From an uncultured Clostridia bacterium (GTDB lineage: Bacteria > Bacillota > Clostridia > Oscillospirales > Oscillospiraceae), in the NCBI GenBank assembly GCA_947177115.1, contig CAMWTG010000035.1, positions 1 to 14,701 of the forward strand: a stretch of 14,701 nt of DNA, read 5' to 3'. Positions within the stretch are counted from its first letter, which is position 1; each line of letters begins with the position of its first letter. The notes under the pieces are model-generated. The model worked only from the letters and a program-made list of their open reading frames with translations. It made no database searches and was not told the DNA's origin. Shown here in pieces: positions 6,707 through 13,149 of the stretch. A program made the translations under genes and the position numbers.

Positions 6707-6787
6707 GTGATGGGATACCGGACAAACCGCCCGATTTTCATCCGCTGTGCCCGGCAGGCGCAGCAGGAGGTCCGCGTTCACCTTCAC
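6698..6787 (-). pseudogene. Possible truncated start of a gene cut by the MBL cargo
   Basis: A GTG at 6787 overlaps the upstream stop by 4 nt (GTGA), and GGAAGGG lies 11 nt before it. The frame is open for 29 codons (MKVNADLLLRLPGTADENRA...) before a TAG that sits within the MBL promoter region. The first 20 or so codons are GC-rich like the neighbours, and the rest looks like the incoming AT-richer DNA. The arrangement copies the other gene junctions of this operon, so it may be the 5' remnant of a displaced operon gene. The evidence is short and this could be chance. Confidence 0.25.
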
Positions 6788-7683
6788 ATCATCACCATCC
6801 CTTCCGGAGAGCATGCCCGCTCCATCATCCGGGACACGGCGCCGGTCATATACTCCAGAGCCGGGGATTCTTCCAGTATTTTTTCCGGCGTGATCCCGGC
6901 ATCATGGCAGTACCGCAGGTACTTCGCCACACCTTCCGGCAGCCGGTCCTCCGTGCCGTACTCGTCCAGCTGGGACCATACTGCGGCATGGCAGGATACC
7001 GGCATGTAGAGGATGCCGCGGCCCTTCTCCAGCTCATCAAACAGATCGCGGTCCCAGTTGCCGCCCCACAGTTGTACCGGCTCCCGGTCCGTACAAGGAT
7101 GGAAGAGGAAGGTTTCATCATCGTCCGGCTCGCCGTCCGCATCCAGACATACCACCATAGCGGTAAGGTTGTCCGGCGCACTCCCCTCCGGAGCGGACAG
7201 AATACAGGAAAGCTCCATCCGGTAATAGTCCTCTCTGCCATCGCGCAAAAACTCCTTATACAGATCGCTTTTCTGGATGGCGTTTACCGTGTCGCGCAGA
7301 AGCTGCTCCGTTTCAGGCGGCGCGTCTTTCAGGGGATCAGGGCAGAAGACGAAGCGCCGCTTATCCTCCGGGTACGCCAGACCGTACTGCCGGCAGAAGT
7401 CCGCCAGCGTTATCTCATCACCCGACAGGGACATCCGCCCATCCAGCGGTTTCGGCTTCCCGTCCATCAGCGGGACCGGGGAGAGGATCGTCCCGCAGTA
7501 ATACCGGCCGTCCCCGGCTACCAGGACGCCTTCCTCCAGGGGATCATCACCAGGGGCCTCCAGAGAGCAGCAGTACCAGCCGTCCGGAACGATGTTCCGG
7601 GGCACGGTCTCATCGGAAAACAGCGCCATATGGCCAAGCACTTCGGCCAGCTGCATCTTGTCCTCATAAATATCTGTCGTCAT
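6784..7683 (-). CDS. LPD28-like domain protein (third copy)
   Basis: A 299-residue acidic cytoplasmic protein. The ATG at 7683 begins 1 nt after the preceding stop, with TGGAG upstream. Residues about 18-98 match the domain I take to be LPD28 (large polyvalent protein-associated domain 28): IVPDGWYCCSLE, then CGTILSPVPL, then ITLADFCRQYGL. The same landmarks occur in the proteins at 8862-9716 and 11953-13083. The N-terminus (TDIYEDKMQLAEVL) also aligns with that of the 13083 protein (INIYRDRMQKARLF). The C-terminal part has DRLPEGVAKYLRYCHDAGIT near 245-265. The function is unknown. In Clostridia elements these domains sit beside antirestriction genes, so a role in protecting or establishing the incoming element is plausible. 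Confidence 0.72.
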   Translation of the reverse strand: MTTDIYEDKMQLAEVLGHMALFSDETVPRNIVPDGWYCCSLEAPGDDPLEEGVLVAGDGRYYCGTILSPVPLMDGKPKPLDGRMSLSGDEITLADFCRQYGLAYPEDKRRFVFCPDPLKDAPPETEQLLRDTVNAIQKSDLYKEFLRDGREDYYRMELSCILSAPEGSAPDNLTAMVVCLDADGEPDDDETFLFHPCTDREPVQLWGGNWDRDLFDELEKGRGILYMPVSCHAAVWSQLDEYGTEDRLPEGVAKYLRYCHDAGITPEKILEESPALEYMTGAVSRMMERACSPEGMVMM

Positions 7684-7684
7684 A

Positions 7685-8869
7685 TTACATCTCCATTTCT
7701 CTCAGTCCGGAAGCCTGCTCCTCCTGCAGGATCGGCTGGCCGTTCTGACGTTCTATCAGCCCGTACCCTGTGATAACCACGTGGTCCCGCTCCAGCAGGG
7801 CGCGGCCAAAGGCGGGCAGGTCCACATACTGCGCGAAATCCGCAGCGCACTCCTGGCCGGCCATCACGCACAGCTCCCCCATGGCCACATCCTCCGGGCT
7901 GCTGACCGCAGGGTCAAAGATGTACGCGTCCACTGCACTGGCAAGGCTAAGAGCCTGTCCGATTTCGCTGCAGTCCGCCGCCGCAAGGACAGCTTTGTAC
8001 CTGGGCAGGCCGTCCTGTGCGTCCAGTTCCGACAGGCGCTGGGCCAGCTCCAGTATCTGCGGCATTTCTCCGTCCAGATACGTTGTATGGTTCAGGCGGG
8101 GGATGGGGCTGTCCCAGATCGATGCAGCCACATTCTTCCAGCTTTCCACACCCAGCTTTTCCAGCGCCTCATGTACCTGGCTCTCCGGAGCGGGCAGCCG
8201 CAGCTGGACCATATCCTCCTGCCGGACCGGTCCGGTCAGGGGGATCGCCGCCATGTTGAGCAGGATGGTGTACGCCGGTTTCCGGGGCTGGAAATCCATG
8301 GCCTCGCTGACGTGCTGGGGCTCCGAGTGCAGCTCCACATAGCCGAAGCCCGTATATACCCCGTTCCCGGCCTCCCGGTGCTCCCTGCCAATCTTTCCAT
8401 AGTCCAGCAGCGCCAGCGCGGCATCCGGCAGGCTGTTGGCCTCCTCTATAAATTCGTTTTCCACAAGGAACTTTCCCAGCTGGACGTCCGTCATTACCCC
8501 CTCCGCAACAGGACTTCTCTCCGTGCCGCAGGCGAAGTCTATGAGGCGGGGGATGGGGATGGTACGGGATTTTTCCCAGATCTCTTTCCCGACCAGCCCC
8601 TCAAATACCGCCATATCCTGCACGCCTGAGAACGCCGACAGCTTTCTTGCCAGCGCGTTGAGCTGGCAGATATCCGGCTGATCGTGGATGCATCTCTCCA
8701 GATAGTCAAATTCTTCGCGGTATCTCAGGATTTCCAGATACGGCGGCTGTCCGGGCTCCAGCCGCAGCCGCTCCATAAGATCCAGCATCTCGTAATCGCT
8801 GGCGGGGAGGCCCAGCTCCACGCAGTTGTTTCCACCCTGGGAGGCGCAGACGTGAAATACCTCAGACAA
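7685..8869 (-). CDS. Two-unit ArdA-like antirestriction protein (TTG start)
   Basis: A 394-residue acidic protein. The start is a TTG at 8869 with GGGAGGG 7 nt upstream, overlapping the previous stop by 8 nt. It contains two ArdA-like units in tandem. Unit 1 (about 15-180) begins VELGLPASDYEMLDLMERL and closes LLDYGKIGREH...GVYTGFGYVEL. Unit 2 (about 220-374) begins VQLRLPAPESQVHEALEKL and closes YVDLPAFGRALL...VITGYGLIER. The closing pattern (aromatic-Asp, then a Gly-Arg helix, then a GYG/GYV strand) is that of the C-terminal ArdA domain. ArdA proteins are acidic DNA mimics that block type I restriction enzymes. Classical ArdA has one unit of about 165-180 residues, so the doubled length is unusual. 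Antirestriction activity is inferred from the family. Confidence 0.65.
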   Translation of the reverse strand: MSEVFHVCASQGGNNCVELGLPASDYEMLDLMERLRLEPGQPPYLEILRYREEFDYLERCIHDQPDICQLNALARKLSAFSGVQDMAVFEGLVGKEIWEKSRTIPIPRLIDFACGTERSPVAEGVMTDVQLGKFLVENEFIEEANSLPDAALALLDYGKIGREHREAGNGVYTGFGYVELHSEPQHVSEAMDFQPRKPAYTILLNMAAIPLTGPVRQEDMVQLRLPAPESQVHEALEKLGVESWKNVAASIWDSPIPRLNHTTYLDGEMPQILELAQRLSELDAQDGLPRYKAVLAAADCSEIGQALSLASAVDAYIFDPAVSSPEDVAMGELCVMAGQECAADFAQYVDLPAFGRALLERDHVVITGYGLIERQNGQPILQEEQASGLREMEM

Positions 8870-9716
8870 AGGTCATCCCTCCCTGTGCAGGTTCCATTGC
8901 CATCTCAGGGAACAGACGGTCAAAATCCTGCGGTTGGAATCCGGACTGCCGACAGAACTCCTCCAGTGTGATCAGATCCCGGAAAGCGGTAAACTGACCA
9001 TCGATCCGCATCATCCGGCGTTTGCCCGGAAGGAAATCCATTTGGGAAAGAACGCTCCCCGTGTAATCGTTAAGCTGCCGGAAGCACCACAGACGGTCCG
9101 CATCCCTGATATTTCGTCCGCTCAGATGAAAGCCGTGCCACCCCTCCGGGATCTTTTCTGCGGGGACCGGCTCATTGAAGATCAGCACGGGATGCCGGCA
9201 GATCTGCCCATGCATGATATGATCCCGGTCCGTTGTGCCGAATCGTACAAAGCGTTCGCTTTCATCGGGAATGAAGTCTCCCTGCAGGACCAGCGGCTGT
9301 GAGGTCGGACCGGTGAAATCCTCCCGCAGCCGCCGGGCCAGACGGCAGCACTGCCAGAACGCAAGGGGGTATCCCTCTTTCTCCAGCACCTCCGCGTGGA
9401 TGCTGAGACCCCGGATGATGGATGACGCCTGTTCGCCGGTAATGGCTGTGCAGGTCCGTTTCCGCACCGCAGCGGTGATCTGCTTAGCGGCCTCCCGCTG
9501 CATTTTGGTGGGCTCATTGAAGCTGTAAATGAAATCCTCCGGCACCCACATTGCCGCCATGCCCGACACAACGTCACGCAGGTCAGGCAGATACTCTTTT
9601 CCTCCGTTCTGGGCGAGGACCGCGGCATAATCGATCAGCGCGGAAATGGCAGCCTGCGCTTCTGCCGCCTGCCGGTCTTCCTCCTGCATCGTTTTTTTCA
9701 ATTCTTCCATGTTCAT
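8862..9716 (-). CDS. LPD28-like domain protein (second copy, domain at C-terminus)
   Basis: A 284-residue protein. The ATG at 9716 is preferred over the ATG at 9710 because GGGGGG lies 9 nt upstream and it makes a 4-nt ATGA overlap with the previous gene. Residues 5-60 are helical and possibly coiled coil (MEELKKTMQEEDRQAAEAQA). The LPD28-like domain is at about 175-265, the reverse of its position in the other two copies: VPAEKIPEGWHGFHLS, then TGSVLSQMDFL, then LITLEEFCRQSGF. The last codons (AQGGMTFV) double as the ribosome site of the next gene. The first half has no family I recognise. The function is unknown, with context as for its paralogues. Confidence 0.7.
   Translation of the reverse strand: MNMEELKKTMQEEDRQAAEAQAAISALIDYAAVLAQNGGKEYLPDLRDVVSGMAAMWVPEDFIYSFNEPTKMQREAAKQITAAVRKRTCTAITGEQASSIIRGLSIHAEVLEKEGYPLAFWQCCRLARRLREDFTGPTSQPLVLQGDFIPDESERFVRFGTTDRDHIMHGQICRHPVLIFNEPVPAEKIPEGWHGFHLSGRNIRDADRLWCFRQLNDYTGSVLSQMDFLPGKRRMMRIDGQFTAFRDLITLEEFCRQSGFQPQDFDRLFPEMAMEPAQGGMTFV
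8877..8883 (-). promoter_or_regulatory. Ribosome binding site fixing the TTG start at 8869
   Basis: GGGAGGG on the minus strand, 7 nt before the TTG. It is embedded in the Gly-Gly codons of the upstream gene's tail. No ATG or GTG in that frame has a comparable site, so the TTG start is well supported. Confidence 0.75.
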
Positions 9717-10282
9717 ATGCTCATACCCCCCATCAGCTGCGGCGTTTGTTCATAGGTCCTGGGGTCAGCGGCGGGACAGGTCCAGCCATATAAGGAGCCC
9801 GCCTCCATGGCAAGCCGCTGTGCCTGAGTGACGCCCAGCCGCTGGTTGTTGTAGTCCGCCAGCTCTCTGTTCCGGGCGGGGTCGCCGGTGTTCCAATCGG
9901 AAGGACTGTAACCGCTCTCCCCGCGTTTGATGCAGATGAGCGCTCCGGTGCTGGGCAGGGTGGAGAAGCACAGTTCCGGCAGGCCCTCCGCGTGAACTGC
10001 CTGCGGAGCATACGTCCCGGGATCAGCGGCGGGGCCGTCCCAGCCGGACTGGCAGCCATGCAGCATGGCCTGCTCCTGGGCTTTGGAGACGCCCCGGCAC
10101 CGGTTGTGGTAGTCCGCCATATGGCGGTTGATGTCAGGCTTTTTGCTGCTGTTCTCCGACACGTGGCAGCCGTTCTCGCCCCGCAGGATGTAGATGAGCT
10201 TCTCATCTCCCGGCAGAGTGGAATAGCATATCTCCGGCAGCTTTTCAGAGAATTTCGGATCAAAGCGGTCCTGTTCCGTCAT
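9713..10282 (-). CDS. Tandem-repeat mobile-element protein, possibly the 3' half of the amber-split gene
   Basis: An ORF of 189 codons from the ATG at 10282, which has only a modest TTGGAG 4 nt upstream. The frame is open further, back to the TAG at 10349-10351, and those 22 extra codons (RPIRIGDGELYVHLWNSDDW...) continue the domain that the upstream ORF begins. The natural product may therefore start at 10957. The protein is two tandem repeats of about 80 residues: LPEICYSTLPGDEKLIYILR through AADPGTY, and LPELCFSTLPSTGALICIKR through AADPRTY. Each has an RGVS/LGVT-xAQ helix and a GW.GP/GW.CP turn. I know such repeats from Clostridia element proteins but not their role. It ends QLMGGMSI, whose codons form the next gene's ribosome site, with a 4-nt ATGA overlap. 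Confidence 0.7.
   Translation of the reverse strand: MTEQDRFDPKFSEKLPEICYSTLPGDEKLIYILRGENGCHVSENSSKKPDINRHMADYHNRCRGVSKAQEQAMLHGCQSGWDGPAADPGTYAPQAVHAEGLPELCFSTLPSTGALICIKRGESGYSPSDWNTGDPARNRELADYNNQRLGVTQAQRLAMEAGSLYGWTCPAADPRTYEQTPQLMGGMSI
9726..9731 (-). promoter_or_regulatory. Embedded ribosome binding site for the 9716 start
   Basis: GGGGGG on the minus strand, 9 nt before ATG 9716. It is formed by the Met-Gly-Gly codons of the upstream gene and decides for ATG 9716 over the in-frame ATG 9710. Confidence 0.6.
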
Positions 10283-10348
10283 AATGCTCCAATCATCGCT
10301 GTTCCACAGATGGACATACAGTTCGCCGTCCCCGATACGGATGGGGCG

Positions 10349-10351
10349 CTA
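10349..10351 (-). other. In-frame amber (TAG) interrupting a conserved domain
   Basis: The context is GAG-TAG-CGC on the minus strand. The frame upstream (from 10957) and downstream (to 9713) is the same, 415 codons in total with this single interruption. The protein motif spanning it (EGYE-[stop]-RPIRIGDGELYV) is expected to be continuous. TAG is a genuine stop elsewhere in the window (5545-5547, before an out-of-frame gene start), so general recoding is unlikely. Confidence 0.75.
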
Positions 10352-10957
10352 CTCATAACCCTCGCCAAACCCGTCAGCTGCCTGCCCAGTTACGCTTTCC
10401 ATAAGCTGGTCCAATTCCTCCGGCGTTAACTTCCCCTGAACTTTACACTCTGCCACGCCCCACAGCTGGCCGTCTCGCTCCTCCACCGTGAACACGTAGG
10501 ACAGGACCTTTTCATTCACGCCGTCCGATCCATGATAGTAGCGCATCAATCCCCGCTCCGCCTCCTCCGGCGTCCGCTCCCTGTTCAGCGAGGCATGGAT
10601 ACTGTCCTCGTAACGCAGCAGTTCCCGGCCGTCCAGCAGCTCGCTCTCCTCCGGAATGTCCCCAAACTTGTCCGGCGTGTAGAGATCCGCCGTCAGAGGC
10701 ATGAACAACTTCAGCGTTTGCGTTTGCGGTTCCGGCGGCAGGACGGAGAAGCTGTCCTGTCCCAGCACCAGGCCAAGGCCACGTCCATTATCCCAAGCCA
10801 CGTGAAAGGTGGCCTGATCGTCAATGTGCTGCAAGGTCCCCATGCTTCCCGGTTCCACCGGGCAGGGGTCGTCCTTCATCTCTCTGAGCTTGATCCGGCT
10901 GCCCTCCGGGAACTGCTGGCGCAGGAAGTCCAGCCATTCTTTTGGTACGTGATTCAT
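10349..10957 (-). CDS. DUF4314 protein ended early by an amber codon
   Basis: A 202-residue ORF from ATG 10957, which directly follows the previous gene's TAG. Residues 14-74 are a DUF4314-type small beta barrel (FPEGSRIKLREM, GSMGTLQHIDD, FHVAWDNGRGLGLVLGQD). Residues 80-202 look like the domain usually following DUF4314 in Clostridia elements (I believe DUF6329): LKLFMPLTADLY, DGRELLRYEDSI, GQLWGVAECKV, then GFGEGYE at the stop. In relatives this last motif runs on as roughly E-Q-R plus a GELYV...LWNS strand. Here the codon after Glu202 is TAG, and the same frame continues R-P-I-R-I-G-D-GELYVHLWNS. A single C-to-T change (CAG to TAG) would explain this. The product is probably truncated, unless the amber is read through. 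Function unknown. Confidence 0.7.
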   Translation of the reverse strand: MNHVPKEWLDFLRQQFPEGSRIKLREMKDDPCPVEPGSMGTLQHIDDQATFHVAWDNGRGLGLVLGQDSFSVLPPEPQTQTLKLFMPLTADLYTPDKFGDIPEESELLDGRELLRYEDSIHASLNRERTPEEAERGLMRYYHGSDGVNEKVLSYVFTVEERDGQLWGVAECKVQGKLTPEELDQLMESVTGQAADGFGEGYE

Positions 10958-11953
10958 CTACATCATTCCCCCCATTCCAATATTCTGCACAGGTTCTGCG
11001 GCCTCGTAGATGGTGTTTCTGCCGTAGGTGATCTTTGTGACGTCCTCCGCGCTGAAGCTCGCATACCGTCCAAACATTTGCTCAAACTCTCTGCGTCCGG
11101 CGGCGGAGATATGGGTGGTGTTATAGGTGGTGCGATAGCCCTTCAGTTGGCCGGCGTCCATCTTGAAGGTCAGCTCCTCCCCGGTTTTCTGAATGGTGAC
11201 GGACACCATTTTCGCGCCGCAGGCGTCGATGGCCTCTGTGATGGCTTTCATCTGGTGAATGGGAGAACCAACGTCTTGTATCAGCGTCTGATACTCCGCC
11301 AGCAGGGCATCGTTTTTCTGAAATTGCAGGAGAAATTTTTCCTGATTGTTTTTGATATACATCTCCGCCTCTGTCTGGACAAACCCCTCCGGGTCCCGCA
11401 TATAAGCTATGAATGCGGCCTCCGGCAGCTCGTCCAGTGTATAGCCGCTGTGGAACCGCCCGTCCGGCTCCCTGCCGTCAAAGAACCTCCGGAGGGCTTC
11501 TTCCCGTGCGCCGTACTCCTGATAATCCTTCAGATCCCGCGCCGCCTGCCAGCCGGTGACCTCCTGCACAGGAAGATGGTTCCGGTCATTGGCAATGGCC
11601 TCCTCCACACACTGGTTGATCCTGCCGCTGATCTCACCGGCCACGGAAGGTCCGGTTTCCGTTACGAGCGGGAACTTGCCCGCTGTGAAGATATTCAGGG
11701 AATCCTTTGTCAGATACAGGGCCCTGTGCTCCGTGTCGTACACACCGCAGAACAGCAGGCTGCTGTCCCATGAGATGGTATTGTCCTGTGCCGGAGATAT
11801 CCGGTACAGATATTCAGCAGACGGCCCTTTCTCCAGTCTGGTGAGTGTGACCAGGACCTTTTCGCCCTGCCAGATGGTAAACGGTGCGTGTCCAAGATCC
11901 AGCCAGCGCTGAAAATCCTCTCGTGAAGCGGTGCTTTGAAACAGATCTTTCAT
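10958..11953 (-). CDS. Uncharacterised 331-residue mobile-element protein
   Basis: The start is ATG 11953, overlapping the upstream stop by 1 nt (TGATG), with GGGAGGG 8 nt upstream. An open frame reaching 12088 only overlaps the previous gene. I do not recognise a named family. Residues 1-100 are mixed alpha/beta with a possible small barrel (FTIWQGEKVLVTLTRL). Residues 110-160 are helical and charged. Residues 170-230 read DELPEAAFIAYMRDPEGF, then AEMYIKNNQEKFLLQF, a helical segment seen in polyvalent or replication-associated proteins of elements. Residues 240-318 form a beta-rich part ending EDVTKITYGRNTIYEA. No signal peptide or membrane helix. It ends NIGMGGMM then TAG, directly followed in frame by the ATG of the next gene. 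Confidence 0.75.
   Translation of the reverse strand: MKDLFQSTASREDFQRWLDLGHAPFTIWQGEKVLVTLTRLEKGPSAEYLYRISPAQDNTISWDSSLLFCGVYDTEHRALYLTKDSLNIFTAGKFPLVTETGPSVAGEISGRINQCVEEAIANDRNHLPVQEVTGWQAARDLKDYQEYGAREEALRRFFDGREPDGRFHSGYTLDELPEAAFIAYMRDPEGFVQTEAEMYIKNNQEKFLLQFQKNDALLAEYQTLIQDVGSPIHQMKAITEAIDACGAKMVSVTIQKTGEELTFKMDAGQLKGYRTTYNTTHISAAGRREFEQMFGRYASFSAEDVTKITYGRNTIYEAAEPVQNIGMGGMM
10968..10973 (-). promoter_or_regulatory. Embedded ribosome binding site for the 10957 start
   Basis: GGGGGG followed by AA on the minus strand, about 8-10 nt before ATG 10957. It is formed by Met-Gly-Gly codons at the end of the upstream gene. It supports normal termination at the TAG and re-initiation at the adjoining ATG. 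Confidence 0.6.
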
Positions 11954-13083
11954 CAGCAGATCCCTCCCATCATCATGCTTTGACTGGCGTTCTGCCCCTC
12001 CAACGTCTGGTGCAGGCGCGTGACCGCATCGCTGATCACAGGGTCTTCCGCAAAGCTCATCGACTTCTGATAGTCCTCCGGTATCCACTCCCGGCCGTCA
12101 TGCCGTATCACCAGATCCACGGCGGCAATGTCATCCTTGGTGACCCCCAGCCGCTTGCTGTCATTCTCACTGGCAGCGTAGCGCTGGATGGCTTCTTCGA
12201 GGGACAGCCCGCTGGTAAACTGTTCATCCGCTGTATTGCAGGCTTCCATTACATACCAGTCATAGATATGAGGGATATGTGGATCAGCGGACTCCCGGAG
12301 CTTCTGCCGTCCCTGCTCCGTCAGGCCCATCTGCTGCTCCTGACGGACAAAGCATGACAGGTACGCCTGATAATCGCCTTCTATCGGATTGCACCGCAGA
12401 CGGTAGAGGTACCGTTCCGTTTCCAGCGTGAATCCATAGTTCTGGCAGCAGGAGCCACCTTCGATGGCGCCCTCGCTGCCATAGCAGCGCCGGCGCATGG
12501 AGGAGAGATCTTTCAGGATGCCTTGACGCAGGTCATTCACCACCTTGTTCAGATCTTCCTTGAATTCCTGCGTATTCAGCTCCTCCGGGCCTCTGGGCCA
12601 CCAGGTATGCCAAAATTCTTTGCCTTCGTACCCGAAGTCGATGCGGACATGACCGATGGTCCCCAGCTCCTCATCCCTCTCCGGCGTCTGGCTATAGAAA
12701 AGCCCCACTTCCTCGGAAGAAGCGGGGCGCAGCATATGGCGGAGGGGCGTTTTGGGGCAGCGGATCTTTTCATCTGTGCAGAATTCCTTCAGACTGACCG
12801 GCACCCCGTCAAGCTGGAACATATCCCTGACCAGCCTGCTTTGGGCTCGTCCGCTTTTCAGCGGCAGGTAGGAGAGGACAGAGCCAGCGCGGTTCTCCTC
12901 CGCGCGATCCACTAGGGCGTAGGGCTCGTCCGGATGGCGGGCAGTGCCGCGCAGGTCGTAGCAGTACCAGCCCTGGGGAACGTCCTCACGGGGGATGAGT
13001 TCGCTGCTGCACAGGACGGGAGCGCCAAAAAGGCGCGCCTTCTGCATCCTGTCTCTGTAGATATTGATTTGCAATGATTTCAC
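11953..13083 (-). CDS. LPD28-like domain protein (first copy, largest)
   Basis: A 376-residue protein. The start is most likely a GTG at 13083 after GAAAGG. An ATG 12 codons later has a weaker site, and the N-terminus from GTG aligns with that of the 7683 protein (INIYRDRMQ versus TDIYEDKMQ). Residues about 20-105 are the LPD28-like domain: DVPQGWYCYDLRG, then AGSVLSYLPL, then VSLKEFC. A middle region (about 140-255) is rich in Trp, Cys and Tyr (EFWHTWWPRGPEELN, MRRRCY, SCCQNYGFTLETERY). The end has SLEEAIQRYAASENDSKRLG followed by AAVDLVIRHDGREWIPEDY, a motif I associate with accessory proteins of Clostridia elements. Function unknown. It is separated from the upstream gene by 66 bp, one of the few gaps in this operon, so it may have its own promoter. 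It ends SMMMGGIC, encoding the next ribosome site. Confidence 0.72.
   Translation of the reverse strand: MKSLQINIYRDRMQKARLFGAPVLCSSELIPREDVPQGWYCYDLRGTARHPDEPYALVDRAEENRAGSVLSYLPLKSGRAQSRLVRDMFQLDGVPVSLKEFCTDEKIRCPKTPLRHMLRPASSEEVGLFYSQTPERDEELGTIGHVRIDFGYEGKEFWHTWWPRGPEELNTQEFKEDLNKVVNDLRQGILKDLSSMRRRCYGSEGAIEGGSCCQNYGFTLETERYLYRLRCNPIEGDYQAYLSCFVRQEQQMGLTEQGRQKLRESADPHIPHIYDWYVMEACNTADEQFTSGLSLEEAIQRYAASENDSKRLGVTKDDIAAVDLVIRHDGREWIPEDYQKSMSFAEDPVISDAVTRLHQTLEGQNASQSMMMGGIC
11962..11968 (-). promoter_or_regulatory. Embedded ribosome binding site for the 11953 start
   Basis: GGGAGGG on the minus strand, 8 nt before ATG 11953. It is formed by the Gly-Gly codons of MMMGGIC and fixes the start within the longer open frame that reaches 12088. 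Confidence 0.7.
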
Positions 13084-13131
13084 AACCTTTCTTATTTGTA
13101 TTTGCAGCCAACATACATACCACAGATTTTC

Positions 13132-13143
13132 TCACAAGTCCAG
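13132..13143 (-). promoter_or_regulatory. Copy 2 of the shared 12-nt element with an overlapping dyad
   Basis: The minus strand reads CTGGACTTGTGA, identical to 1469-1480. Here it overlaps a perfect 6-1-6 dyad AAGTCC-T-GGACTT (13136-13148). TTGTGA with TATGTT 16 nt downstream could be a weak promoter for the 13083 gene, and the dyad on the -35 side could be an operator. Evidence is sequence pattern only. Confidence 0.3.
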
Positions 13144-13149
13144 GACTTC

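Noticed and set aside
11953..12088. N-terminal extension of the 331-residue protein up to 12088
   Set aside because: The added residues overlap the previous gene's 3' end and lack a ribosome site. ATG 11953 has GGGAGGG and a TGATG overlap.
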